Under the pieces are notes generated by a model. The model was not told the origin of the DNA and did no database searches. It saw only the letters and a program-made list of their open reading frames with translations. The translations under genes were made by a program, and so were the position numbers. Source: Annulohypoxylon bovei var. microspora (Eukaryota > Ascomycota > Sordariomycetes > Xylariales > Hypoxylaceae). Taken from it: a DNA stretch of 64,000 nt. Below, one piece after another: positions 1 through 10,353 of the stretch. Numbering within the stretch: the first letter of the stretch is position 1; every line of letters begins with the position of its first letter. The stretch lies in NCBI GenBank assembly GCA_022836615.1, contig MU405314.1, positions 1-64,000 of the forward strand, given 5' to 3'.

Positions 1-91
1 CAAAATACATATTTTGGTGGGTATAATGGTATTATGCAGGTATTGTATTTAAATACGGTATCAAGATCCAAAATACGTATTTTGCCGACCC
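1..91. repeat. Palindrome cluster, possible DNA-transposon end
   Basis: Three palindromes lie within 84 bases: a near-palindrome at 1-16 (CAAAATACATATTTTG), GTATTTAAATAC at 45-56, and the perfect 16-base palindrome CAAAATACGTATTTTG at 69-84. The last is followed by GCCGACCCCT, which on the other strand reads as a terminus-like AGGGGTCGGC. Repeated subterminal palindromes next to a short GC-rich tip are typical of hAT-type elements. No transposase is visible and the other end lies outside the window, so this is an inference. Confidence 0.35.
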
Positions 92-970
92 CTACTACTC
101 TAGGATTACCCCACGAACAGTTTCGATCCAGGCTGCCAGGTACGATCCACAGTTCTATGACTTTAGACTTTGTAAATGAATAGTCTTTTGTGGGACTAGG
201 TAAGAACTTCCATTGAACCAACCATCTTTCATATTTAACTCTTACACATTCCTAAATATAAGCTATTTACTATTCTATATAACTTCAACTAGCAGACATT
301 GAAATAAACGCGACTCAACGGTTCTCAGTTGTTGTAGGTTAGCTACCAGTCTCCAACGGTTCCTTGGACCCAGAAATCGGATATCGGAAGTCTCTCCATA
401 TCGATCTAATCCTATTGCGTCTCAAGCTGGCTGATGTCATAGCGACTAAATCCAAACCACGACAGTCTAAGCAGTCGACTTTCCGACTGGTTTATTAGCC
501 TCAACTTTTCTTAGGTCATGCGGAGCCAAACCAGTGTTCCAATGATTTCTTACTAAACGTATTGCCTACTACCTTGGTAGCGTCCAGCTCATACCTCGCG
601 ACTCGATCTTGACCAATTACGACGCGCCACCATTCTACCTGTGCCTCGGTCTCGTGGTATTATCTGAAGCCCGCCCAGACCGTGTGACAACTTGCGCGCC
701 TTGCTTCTTGCTTTCTTGCTTTTTCCAACTAGTGGTCAAGACGGTTAAATTCGTCCGACCCCGGTCTGCCGAACTCTTGAAACTATTTCTACAAAACCAA
801 AACCCTTAACGATCATAACGGTCAAGAGTTGACGACGACAACGATCGTTTCTATATCCCCGAGTTCACTCTCATCAATCACGACGAACTCCGTACCTACC
901 AGGTATTTATCGCTCGACATCGCACTAAGTACCAACGAAGCTTAGTAGCGAAAACGGTATCGTCCAATCG
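92..970. other. Intergenic, 5' flank of sugar transporter
   Basis: No convincing coding sequence. A 66-codon ORF at 609-809 has no recognisable features. The last 150 bases are pyrimidine- and CGAC-rich, as expected for a fungal 5' leader before the ATG at 971. Confidence 0.5.
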
Positions 971-2980
971 ATGACATCGTCATTGTCGAGCTCCCCGTCC
1001 TCGGACCACGAATCTTCGTCGAATCGCAAACATGATACGTCTTTGAAATTGGACAAAAATGCCGATCTCGCCTGGTCAGAGAGTACAATAAGAGTTAATG
1101 CCGAGTCTGCCGGCCTGGATAGGCTCAATGAGAACTCTCCTCTTCTCTCCCCTAGCGGGGCTGAGCATGACTTCCTACACGAGGAACACTTGAGACAAAC
1201 CGAAGATGAGTTCCAGAAGACTAAGAGCATCTGGTATCTCTTGCTCTTAACCATTAGTCTCGGAGGATTGCAGGTTGCCTGGGCAGTAGAACTGTCCAAT
1301 GGCACCCCATATCTCTTGTCTCTCGGACTGAGCAAGTCTCTCATGGCTCTTGTGTGGGTAGCCGGCCCGCTCACTGGCACTCTAGTCCAGCCATATGTTG
1401 GTATGCTCAGCGACAACTGCAGAATTTCTTGGGGGAAACGCAAACCTTTTATGCTAGGTGGTGCTGCTGCCACGTCGCTAGCTTACATGTTTCTTGCGTG
1501 GATCAGGGAGATTATCGGAGGAATATTCAGCTTGTTCGGTGTGGATCCGGAGTCTCACGGCGTAAAGGTTACTATCATTGTTATCGCCGTCATCTGGATT
1601 TACGTACTGGATATTGCTGTCAATACGGTACAAGCGTCTATCCGGGCTTTCATCGTCGATTGCGCTCCATCCCACCAACAAGAAGCCGCGAATTCTATGG
1701 CCAGCAGAATGGTTGGTGTTGGTAACATCATTGGTTACATTGCTGGTGGTATTGACCTCCCAAAATACGTATGGTTTTTCGGAGGCAGTCAATTCAAGGA
1801 CTTATGTGCGATTGCGAGCATCTTCCTCTGCTCCACGATAGTCTTGAGCACTGTACTTATCGCCGAGCGAAATCCTCAACTCAGCAGCCGTCCCGCTGCC
1901 GATCGGCTTGGTCTTTTATCATTTTTTGTAAAGATCTTCGCCGCTATAAAGAGACTTCCCCCGCAAATATCCAAAGTTTGCATCGTACAGATTGCAGCGT
2001 GGGTTGGATTCTTCCCCATGCTCTTCTATACATCGTCCTATATCGGGGAAATCTATGTCCAGCCCTTCCTGGAAGCAAATCCCCACATGACTCCAGAAGA
2101 GTTGGACGAGCTTTACGAGAGGGCAACCCGGGTGGGGACTTTCGCACTGTTAATATTTGCTATCACCAGTTTAGCAACTAATGTCCTATTACCGTTCTTC
2201 ATCGACCCAACCTATGATAACAGCCCTGCTGTCGACAATGTCCATAGAGAAATTCACACCTCTCTTTCAGATGGGAAAAGTTTTTTGGATCGGCTAGTCA
2301 TTCCAGGGTTTACTCTACGGAGAGCATGGCTATTATCCGAGCTTCTTTTTGCTGGGTCGATGTTCTGCGCCGTCCTTGTTCGATCGGTTGAGGCTGCGAC
2401 TGTACTCATCGGCCTCATCGGTATTACGTGGGCTTTAGCACTATGGGCGCCATGGGCCATTATCAGCGCTGAAATAAGTCGTCGTGATATATTATATCAG
2501 GCTCGGAAACAACAGATGAGGTCTCTCGCACATGGTCAAGACCTGGATGCTACCAACTCGGCCGATGGATACGAGGAAGATTCACGTTTACAGGGCGACG
2601 AGGAGGCACCAGACCAGGCTGGAGTTATCCTCGGCATCCACAATATGGCCATTGCCTCGCCACAGTTCATCGCTACTCTTGGCTCGAGCATCATCTTCCG
2701 AATATTTCAAAAACCGAGAGGTGTCCCGGGCGACCATAGTCTTGGTATTGTCCTAGCTTGTGGTGGTTTCTTTGCCCTCATTGCTGCGTATTTCATTCAC
2801 AGAATCAACGACGACATGCCCGATCCAGAAGTTGCCATGTACGCTGCAGAGCAAGGCGATCAAATCAATTCCCGGCCAGGCACGTCACATAGCAAAAGGA
2901 GCATTGGCCAACCCCGAGCCAGCCTAGATCGAGCGACTGGAGCTAGAAACGAAAGTTTTGGTGCTGGGTTAGAATACTAA
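971..2980 (+). CDS. Sucrose/maltose-type H+ symporter (GPH/MFS family)
   Basis: Intronless 669-residue membrane protein of the glycoside-pentoside-hexuronide:cation symporter group (plant SUT and fission yeast Sut1 type), expected to import sucrose or maltose with protons across the plasma membrane. A hydrophilic Ser-rich N-terminus (about residues 1-80) is followed by about twelve hydrophobic helices. The loop after the second helix pair contains the family signature W-G-K-R-K-P at about residues 154-159, after a conserved G-x-L-S-D segment. A long acidic cytosolic loop (about 515-560) separates the last helix pairs, and the tail is hydrophilic. Length suits fungal members. The ATG sits in a CGATG context with no competing in-frame start nearby. 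The next gene, also on the plus strand, is a secreted glucanase, which fits a plant-sugar lifestyle, but the genes are separated by 700 bases. The family call is firm; the exact sugar is inferred. Confidence 0.9.
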   Translation: MTSSLSSSPSSDHESSSNRKHDTSLKLDKNADLAWSESTIRVNAESAGLDRLNENSPLLSPSGAEHDFLHEEHLRQTEDEFQKTKSIWYLLLLTISLGGLQVAWAVELSNGTPYLLSLGLSKSLMALVWVAGPLTGTLVQPYVGMLSDNCRISWGKRKPFMLGGAAATSLAYMFLAWIREIIGGIFSLFGVDPESHGVKVTIIVIAVIWIYVLDIAVNTVQASIRAFIVDCAPSHQQEAANSMASRMVGVGNIIGYIAGGIDLPKYVWFFGGSQFKDLCAIASIFLCSTIVLSTVLIAERNPQLSSRPAADRLGLLSFFVKIFAAIKRLPPQISKVCIVQIAAWVGFFPMLFYTSSYIGEIYVQPFLEANPHMTPEELDELYERATRVGTFALLIFAITSLATNVLLPFFIDPTYDNSPAVDNVHREIHTSLSDGKSFLDRLVIPGFTLRRAWLLSELLFAGSMFCAVLVRSVEAATVLIGLIGITWALALWAPWAIISAEISRRDILYQARKQQMRSLAHGQDLDATNSADGYEEDSRLQGDEEAPDQAGVILGIHNMAIASPQFIATLGSSIIFRIFQKPRGVPGDHSLGIVLACGGFFALIAAYFIHRINDDMPDPEVAMYAAEQGDQINSRPGTSHSKRSIGQPRASLDRATGARNESFGAGLEY

Positions 2981-3685
2981 AGACTTGTCCGGTGGGCCAT
3001 TACGTTGACCATGAGCACGATATCCATACGAGTTTGATAACCTTGTTTTTTGCCTGCCCATTCAGCGCTATGGTTCATGAGTAATGATGTACATGCGTGT
3101 TTTTGTTATTTGTTCAGGATTAATGGTCTAGATGTAAATTGCTCCAGAGCACTGGTGACTGCTGCTCGTGTATCGAATTATATCTCTGTACTCTAGCTCA
3201 CGAAGTTATTTTCAGCATGCTAATAAATGCTTGTCTAGTAATCACGTTCTAGCCCACACTAAAAAAATCCCCACGGAGTATAGCACGAATGCAGGGCGGC
3301 TGGCATGGCCTGCATTTCCCAATAGGCTAAATCCTGCCATACGTTAATTCCCCACGTCTAATATAACATGATCACCAGGGCAAGGTCATCGGAGGCTCTT
3401 ATCCGCAGTTCCCTACGCGCTTCGCTATAGAATGTCTCTTAGTCGCCCAAAACCACGGTCCGGCCTGCCACCTTTAGATTGAATCTAGCCCGTACCTGGA
3501 TGATCTTCCTAATGAACCCTCACCCCGTGAAGTTTTCCCTAGATAAGGTGCCAATGGCATCATAGAGGGTTATTGCCGTATCGATCTCGCAGTATATATC
3601 CTTGATTTCCCGGGAATCTATACCTAGTTTACCTTTCTTTTTGTCCAAGTACCTAACACCTCCCTTCCACATATTCAAGCTTCCC
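2981..3685. other. Intergenic: transporter 3' side and GH131 promoter
   Basis: AT-rich and without a supported gene. It holds the transporter 3' region, with possible polyadenylation sequence near 3220, and the promoter of the GH131 gene. A minus-strand ORF at 3520-3789 overlaps the GH131 signal peptide antisense and is rejected. Confidence 0.5.
3593..3599 (+). promoter_or_regulatory. TATA-like box of the GH131 gene
   Basis: TATATAT lies 87-93 bases before the ATG at 3686. Similar boxes precede other secreted-protein genes in this window. Confidence 0.4.
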
Positions 3686-4536
3686 ATGATGAAGGCCTCA
3701 CTCATTTCGACGCTTGCCACCGTCGCGAGCGCGGCCGTCCTCTGGGATGGGCGCTTCAACGACCTTAGCACGGCGACTGACCTCAACAAGTGGTCGTGGT
3801 CGAACCAAGTCGGGCCTTACCAGTACTACATCCACGGATCCGGGTCGGTAGAGAAGTACATCAACTTCTCGCCGGATTACAAGAACCCGGCGGACGCGAC
3901 GGCGAAGCAGGGGGCCAAGTTCACGCTGGACAGCACGGCGTTCTGGAACGGCCAGAACATGCGGCGCATCGAGCTGATCCCGCAGACCAAGGCAGCCATC
4001 AACAGCGGCAAGGTCTTCTACCACTTCAGCATCTCGCGCGCCGACGCCAACGCCCCCTCCCAAAACCGCGAGCACCAGATCTGCTTCTTCGAAAGCCATT
4101 TTACCGAGCTGAAGTATGGCTGGATTTCGGGCGAGTCGGGGACCGAGAACCCGAATTTGCAGTTGTAAGTAGCATCGCTACCATTAAAGGAGGTGAGGAG
4201 AACATGGGTAGTAATGTGGCTGACTCTCGCCCCAGCATGGTCTCTCAGAATTCTAAGTGGAAGACCGAATGGAAACCCAGCGTATGGCATAACGTGGCAT
4301 TCGAGATCGACTTCAGCGCCGGCACGGTCGGGTTCTGGCATTCGGAGGGCGGCGACCCGCTGACGCAAGTCGTTGCGCCCGCTACGACCTCGACTTCGTC
4401 CAACGGCGCCGACTGGCATCTAGGCGTTCTAGAGCTGCCTCGTTCCGGCTACTCCGACGGCGTAGAGGATTTCTATTTCTCGGGTGTCTACGTCGAGAGC
4501 GGACCTATTACCACTGCCATTGGCGGACCTGGTTAG
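3686..4536 (+). CDS. Secreted glycoside hydrolase family 131 glucanase
   Basis: Two exons, 3686-4164 and 4236-4536, with a GTAAGT...CCCCAG intron, encode 259 residues. GH131 enzymes cleave beta-1,3/1,6- and beta-1,4-glucans and are secreted by plant-associated fungi. Residues 1-17 form a signal peptide. Family hallmarks follow in order: WDGRF, the NKWSWSNQVGPYQYYIHG block, YKNPAD, WNGQNMRRIELIPQT, the EHQICFFESHFTELKYGW block, then, across the splice, FMVSQNSKWKTEW, and finally GTVGFWHSEG and WHLGVLELPR. The protein is the bare catalytic domain with no CBM1. Two adjacent ATGs (3686 and 3689) are possible; the first is used. The C-terminus is ambiguous: a GTTAGT donor at 4532 and a CTTACAC...TTTTTAG acceptor at about 4590 would replace the last residue with a two-residue micro-exon ending in TAA. 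Confidence 0.92.
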
Positions 4537-4892
4537 TGATTGCTATGTCTACCCCTGTTTATGCTTGATAGAAGAACTTACACTTTTTAGCTGCGTAAAT
4601 TCAAATATGAGTACTGATGTGTTGGATTAGAGAGAGGGTGCATTTGCATTGAACCGACTAGCGGACAAGTTTACTAGTTTTATTCTTGTAGCTAACGTAG
4701 TTCAGTTTTGTATATACGAACAGCCCATCCAAGCTTTCCTTTCCAACAGATCATAAAGCGCATATTCAGTCAACACCAGAAGTCATCATTTCATTTTCTT
4801 TTACTCATAACCTCATTTATAGCCATACTCAATAACCCCCCTTTTGGGGAACACGGGGAACAACGACACTCATCAACACCCCCTTATTACCA
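4537..4892. other. Convergent intergenic space
   Basis: 3' ends of two convergent genes face each other here. A 62-codon ORF (4708-4896) is AT-rich and featureless. It may contain the tiny terminal GH131 exon mentioned above. Confidence 0.45.
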
Positions 4893-5288
4893 CTAGGCCG
4901 TGGCTAGTTCGCTCTCGCACGGCCCGAGCATAGTAGGGATCTCGCCCGGCAATGGGCCTCTCGACACGTCCCAGGACGTGACGCCCGCCCAGTAGAAGCA
5001 GACGTTGGTGCCCTCGTAACAGTAGCTATACTCGCACTTTCCGGTGAAGCTCGAGGTAGACGGCTCGAATATCGAAGGGGGTAGTGTCGTGATCGGTGGT
5101 ATGGTATTACTTCTCGTTGAGCTCGTAATTACTATCAGTGCGGTGGTACTTTCCGGGGAGTTGTCGGTAGTAGACGGGATAGGTATGACCTCGTCAGTAA
5201 TCGTAACGGTGACGACTTGTTGCGGCAGCGCCCAGGCCCCGGAGGTGAGGAGGGTCAAGGCCGCGAGTAGGCCGTGCAGAGGTTTCAT
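4893..5288 (-). CDS. Small secreted Ser/Thr-rich cysteine protein
   Basis: Single-exon 131-residue protein with a clear signal peptide (residues 1-20, cleavage after a WALPQ-like site). A Val/Thr- and Ser/Pro-rich linker (about 24-78) is followed by a compact C-terminal domain with four cysteines (the C-E-Y-S-Y-C pair, then C-F-Y-W, then a final C-E) and conserved-looking Trp and Tyr residues. This layout, a linker plus a small disulfide domain, is common among fungal secreted proteins of unknown function. I do not recognise a named family. It lies convergent with the GH131 gene and has a TATA-like box about 150 bases upstream. A role at the cell surface or in the host-fungus interface is speculation. 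Confidence 0.75.
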   Translation of the reverse strand: MKPLHGLLAALTLLTSGAWALPQQVVTVTITDEVIPIPSTTDNSPESTTALIVITSSTRSNTIPPITTLPPSIFEPSTSSFTGKCEYSYCYEGTNVCFYWAGVTSWDVSRGPLPGEIPTMLGPCESELATA

Positions 5289-6729
5289 CGTGGCTAGTTT
5301 GTGGTGGTGAGATGAAGTAGCAGTACCTTTTCAAGAGCAGACTATTGTTGGTGATCCGTTTTCTAACTAATCAGACGGCTATGAGGCTATTCCTTGAACT
5401 TCGATCGAGTGCTTCCGTAGCGCATAAGTCTTGTTATATACCACGTCCGATCGCAAGCCAGCGCAGCCGGTTTACGCCGGAAAGCAGTCGTCACTGTGAG
5501 ACAACGGGATTCAGTAACATAGCGAGCCAGGCATGATTCACACTCCTACACAAGGAGCAACAAGGCCCTCCCGTTACTAGGTAATGGCCCGTTGTTTGTC
5601 TGTTCGACATGTCACCTCAAAAACCTGCCCAGAAGCGGAGGATTCCCGCTTCGGCGACACAGCAGCGGCCCGGACAATGTTTGTCGGCTCTAGCGTATTT
5701 AGATCATACTCGACCGTTGCACGGTAATGAATACTGAGACCCGACTTTCTCGCAATTGGACGTTTGCGACCCAGCTGAGCGTCGGGAGGCGCATTTTGAC
5801 GTCTGCCAGATGCTGCAGGTCTCTAATATTGGTAGCTCCCCCACCCTCCTGCCTCCTACTTACAAGTTTACATCCCTCGTGTGACGCGGGAGGATTCTTC
5901 CATGTCTTCGCCTCAAACTAGAGTTTTCTCGTCTTAACTACCTAGTTACCTACCTCAGGTAAACAAGTATTGTTTTGGAATATGGTCATAGCGTCCCTTA
6001 TTTCGTAGCAATCTAGGACTGGGGATCTACCCGCGACCGGATCGAGAGATTTCCAATTGCCTAGTAGAGGAGAACGAGAAAACAACAATTCCCGTGGCAC
6101 GACAGGATGTCGCTTACGGCCGACCTCTGCCCAGAATGATCAGCCAACTGAAGTAGATACATTTGAAGATCTAGTGAAACGCTCGGTTGCTCACATGTTT
6201 CGAAGCGAGAAGTGTGAGGCGGAAGTTTCCATTTGCCTTTTTTTAAATGAAAAAAAAACCCAAAAAACCAGCCCGGCGGGCGAGAGTTATGATATGTCAA
6301 CATCAATTATTAGCAAATACCAATTGAACAGTTCAAATTTGAACTTCGTCGGCATATAAGGGAGAATCGTGGCCTCGCTATATTGGTAAAAGTTTTATTA
6401 AATTAAAATGGAGTTTAATTCAACAATCCACTATAACCAACCCTATACAGGAATAGTCTTTTTATCGAAGCCTCTTTATAGCAATATTAAGTTACAAGGA
6501 CACATAACTACCCCTTATTAAGGGGCTATTTACGAGCAGGTATGATTAAATTATATTCACTATTACTTTACTTATGCATGTACTTCTCATCGTAACTATC
6601 CAATACCGCCACCGAATTCACCAGAAACATCAGCTCTCGTTCAACCAACAAAGACCCATAAGTCATAGATTCGCCGTATCGTCACAGCAATTAGAAGAGG
6701 GTTAAGAGGAGAATGAATCAAGTTTCCCT
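5289..6729. other. Intergenic between divergent and tandem minus genes
   Basis: The first 150 bases hold the promoter of the small secreted protein. The remainder has AT-rich tracts (6380-6560), short homopolymers near 6245, and several ORFs of 60-100 codons without recognisable features. Nothing further is supported. Confidence 0.45.
5435..5440 (-). promoter_or_regulatory. TATA-like box of small secreted protein
   Basis: TATATA lies about 147 bases upstream of the start codon at 5288 on the minus strand. Position and sequence are the only evidence. Confidence 0.25.
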
Positions 6730-7419
6730 TTAAGAAGAAGGGAAGACTTGGGTGATGTCGACAGGCTCGCAGGTCGGATTATGGGGCGGTAATGAGGCAG
6801 CCCACCCGATAGCCTGGTAATAGTAGCCGGTGTAGTAGATGTAGCACGCATACCACTGGTAGTACGCCTTCCCTGTGCCATCGGGGGCGGGGTTCGTGCC
6901 TGGGGTAAATGTCGAGTCGTCGTAATAGTTCCAACCGAATAGCTTGCCGTCCGTATCGAAGCCAACGTTTATGCCCGAAGAGCTAATGCCGAATAGCGTC
7001 GAGGCGACGTTGCTATTCAAGATGTACTGCAGACCAAGGAGCTGTGGCTCCTCCGCCGCGTTGCCGTTCTGATCTGTATAGGGCAGTTTCCATGTAACCT
7101 GACCGACTTCAGCACCGTCGACCGTGGTGTATCCAGTATAGTTAAACCAATATTGGTACGATGCGAGGGTGACTGCGGGAACCTCTCCTGGGCTGTAACA
7201 TAATCCCTCAAGAGCAGCACCGGCGTGACAGGAATTAGCAAATCCTATCTTATGTGAGTTTACAGTATTCATACAGTTTTTTTCATAAAACTAACCATTG
7301 ATGGAGCTATTCTGTTGACCAGTAATTTGGAGAAAGAATGGGCCAGTCTGGTTTGTGTCTTGTGCAGACACCACTGAGGCAGCAAGGCCGAGAAGTATAG
7401 ATGAAAGTTGCAACTTCAT
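6730..7419 (-). CDS. Secreted protein of unknown function, 212 residues
   Basis: Two exons on the minus strand, 7419-7296 and 7244-6730, joined over a 51-base intron (GTTAGT...GATAG). The first exon supplies a 19-residue signal peptide ending VVSAQ, which the ATG at 7272 inside the intron would omit. The mature protein starts with a TGPFFLQITG strand, has paired cysteines (S-C-H-A-G, G-L-C-Y-S-P-G-E), N-glycosylation sites (N-Q-T, N-S-S, N-Y-T), then a Tyr/Trp-rich segment K-A-Y-Y-Q-W-Y-A-C-Y and a late cysteine (N-P-T-C). The pattern resembles a family of secreted ascomycete proteins beginning FFLQxxG and carrying Y-x-x-W-Y-x-C near the end, for which I know no function. No TM segment or GPI signal is present. 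A TATA-like box lies about 100 bases upstream. Confidence 0.8.
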
Positions 7420-9117
7420 AGTGAAATTGATGTGCTGGAGATCTGACTGTCTTATTGCCTACCGGTAAGTACCGATGATGGATGTCTTCATGGTGAAAGT
7501 GAAGGCAAGACTCCCAATTTATATCCCGTTAACTCTGATATATCAAACGGGGAACGGTGATCATCACGAGGTGACAGATAAGGTGGAGAAATGAGATCGA
7601 AGATGAACAGTGCGGCGGAAATCCTCCATATTGAGGCGGCGATTAAAGGGAGCCTCATATCATTGGTTCCATCGTATCAGCCGCTCTTCACGTGGGCATC
7701 AAGACCCTAGGATAAATATTTCTCAAAATCGTGAAGCACAACTGCTACTCACTATTGTAACTTGGAGAATCGGTACAGCAAATTCTCGTATATGCGGTGT
7801 GACATCGTATGTCAATAAAAACCCCGACCCTATAAGCTTTTAATCACATTACAAGGTACCTATTACCGGCAACCTATCGACCCATTTCCAATTGCAATAT
7901 GGAATCTTATATTAAGCGACCATGTTCATTTAACTCTGATTATAAGATCTAGTTGATAGAGCTAAATTGTTAGAATTTTAAATGGTTTTCAGCTATAGGT
8001 ACCTACTGATACCGTTAACTAGGTAGTTATAAGGGGTTATAGGTAGGTACCTTTTATAACGATATCTCGTTAGGGACTGCTGCGATTCGGGTCTAGCAGC
8101 AGTAAGCACTAGAACTAGGAACATCAGATTATGTAACGAGTGAATTGTTTGTATGATAACTACTAGAACGTAAAAGCGCAAGTACGGTGACGTTGCTGAT
8201 AGAGGCTAACTTAGGTACTGTCTCGTTAAACAATTTAGGTTAATAGGATAACTCTTACTCAGCCTATGACAACTCCGGCTTTTATTAGAAAATGCAACAT
8301 AAAACGTCATGGTCATTGAAAAAAAGATCGAGGCTAAGACTGGGATGCCTCGGACAACGTTCTTAATGCCTAGATCGGTCATATTTAGGACGATGGCTTA
8401 CTTACCGTAAGTACGTACTTCATCATCATAAACCCTTTCGAGGTGATCCTGCAGCAAAGAATCCGCCCTAACGTCGCAACAGCACGAGATATATCGTGTC
8501 TTTGCAGACAGCGACAATCATGAAGGGCATTCAAAACAGTCTATCATCATATCAGCCGACCACACTGTCAGCAATACGATGTTTTAAGGTTCCTTCTTAA
8601 CTCACCGGCCGACAAGGCCTGCGTACGTACCTATTATTAATCCTCTGCGCTAAATACAATACAGTGTTGGGGAATAGTATCATACACGAACTAAGAGCCT
8701 TGATATGAACTTTTCTGCGGAGTTTATCCCTTGTTACTGTCAACGCCAAACAGACAGATGTTTAGAAGATATCACCGTATTGTTGGCGTTATGCCGGTTA
8801 GTGGTGCAAAGCTCTCCCAACACTTCTCATAAACGAGGCCGCTCGGCATGGTTGTGTTCTGTGCGGTCAGGTAACCGAGAGACTGTCAACTTTCGACATT
8901 TGTGGGACAACCCGGAGCAAGTGGGTCGTCACTCGGCCGACTGAAGGAGCTCCTTCGCGATGTTTATCTAGAACATCAATCCTAGCCATGAGTACTTTCG
9001 GCTGTTGGTTGAGGGCGGCGTCTAGCATTTGGCAAGCTTGACGAAGAATTCGAGACTGTCAGGCGGAGGCGCCTCGGGCGGCGGCGCCAGTGTCGCACGC
9101 CACCCCCACTCCCCTAA
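7420..9117. other. Long intergenic region
   Basis: Promoter of the preceding minus gene at its left edge, then about 1.6 kb of AT-rich sequence with one AGGTAGGTACCT motif near 8042. ORFs of 60-80 codons (7610, 7993, 8705) lack any hallmark. A GC-rich patch near 9060-9120 leads into the coding remnant that follows. Confidence 0.45.
7517..7523 (-). promoter_or_regulatory. TATA-like box of secreted 212-residue protein
   Basis: TATAAAT on the minus strand lies about 100 bases upstream of the start at 7419. Confidence 0.4.
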
Positions 9118-9723
9118 CTCGCGGGCGGGCTGTCTTCCATTGATTCTACCAGAGTCCGTGACGCCCTCCTGCAATACAAACAACTAGGACACAGCGCACT
9201 CGCTCCATCCTGCAGATTCCTGGTTCATGGCTTTCCCTTGCTTTTCCAGGTCCGGGGAAATTCGGCCGACAAATTCTACATGGTTCCAGAATTGACTATC
9301 ATCCGGGCCATCCTCCGGTCTCCTCCATTCAGACCGTGGGGGATACGGCGACTTGTCAAACAGCAGGCGAAAAGCAAATCTCGAGCTGTTCGAGCTCGGG
9401 TAGCCGACGTGAGAAGGTTCTATGAAGTTGCCTCTCTCGATTGTGATGGTAAATGACTTGGGTCGAAAGGCGTCATCTGTAAGACTACACTCGTTGGCTC
9501 CGGTACTTTTTGATAGGTTAGAGGATTCTGCCCCTTTTGGCAGTCGCTTGAGGAGGGTTATTTCGAGATCAAGCCGACCGAGGAGTTGAGGGCCTTTGTT
9601 CTGGGCGGCGCTCCAGGTTTGGCTTGGGATGCCGGCAATTTGGCTCGGATTGCGTGGTGGCTTGATGCTTTCCCACTCAATATCCGCAGCGATCCAGTAG
9701 TTGAAATTGCAACGGCACCATAA
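9118..9723 (+). pseudogene. Orphan coding remnant, family unknown
   Basis: Two open stretches on the plus strand have protein-like composition but are not joined by an intact frame. The first is open from 9118 and includes segments such as R-V-R-D-A-L-L-Q-Y-K and F-Y-M-V-P-E-L-T-I-I-R-A, then decays after about 9325. The second, open from 9517 and ending at TAA 9721-9723, reads F-C-P-F-W-Q-S-L-E-E-G-Y-F-E-I-K and later A-W-W-L-D-A-F-P-L-N-I, which looks like a genuine C-terminus. No start codon or upstream exon with good signals is visible. I read it as the 3' half of a decayed gene. The alternative is a live gene with an intron at about 9330-9516 that I could not resolve. Function is unknown. 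Confidence 0.4.
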
Positions 9724-10353
9724 CTTTCAGTTGTCAGTTACATATATATTTTACAGAGACATGCAGAGATCTACATATACCTCACCAGTGCCATCCCTGT
9801 TGAATTTGATAAATCTACCTTCTGTATGATAGCACCATTCACCTTCCCCAGAGAGAATTGAGCAAAGTGCTTCATTCATGTTGGTAATATAATAAGAGAA
9901 AGTATATCGTTATCAAATTGTGAATGAAGTTGTTCCCGTTCCGTTGTAGGCTGGCATCTTACATTCAAATTAATATGAAATATCAGCTGTGTTGGTAATC
10001 CGCGTACGTTTATCCATACAGTGCATTAAGTGGACTACACTGTATCCGTACTGTATTTCTTAAAACGCCCCTGCATAAATAAAAGGCGTAGCGCTATTAC
10101 GTGCTATCGTTACAATGGTCCGTAACGCATTACTGATAGAATATTGCGATCCATGGATGCCGCACGGAACGTCGTCTTTTATTAATTTTAGAAATAATTG
10201 TTTTGTATAAGTAAACCCAAATTGAATAGAGATTAATAGACACTTAAATAACTGCTATCAATTTCCATCAGTGTTAAATCTCGAGGTGTTTGCATAAAGT
10301 CATCTAGGTACCATACAAATAGCAGAAATATCCAGTCTTCCATTCTAATCTAC
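9724..10353. other. Intergenic, AT-rich
   Basis: AT-rich sequence between the convergent remnants, with no supported coding sequence, repeat or RNA gene. Confidence 0.45.

Noticed and set aside
3698..4099. 133-codon minus ORF antisense to GH131 exon 1
   Set aside because: Shadow of GC-rich codons; the GH131 reading has signal peptide, family blocks and a clean intron.
3790..4536. 248-codon plus ORF overlapping GH131
   Set aside because: Its first part is an out-of-frame shadow of exon 1; only its last 100 codons are real, as GH131 exon 2.
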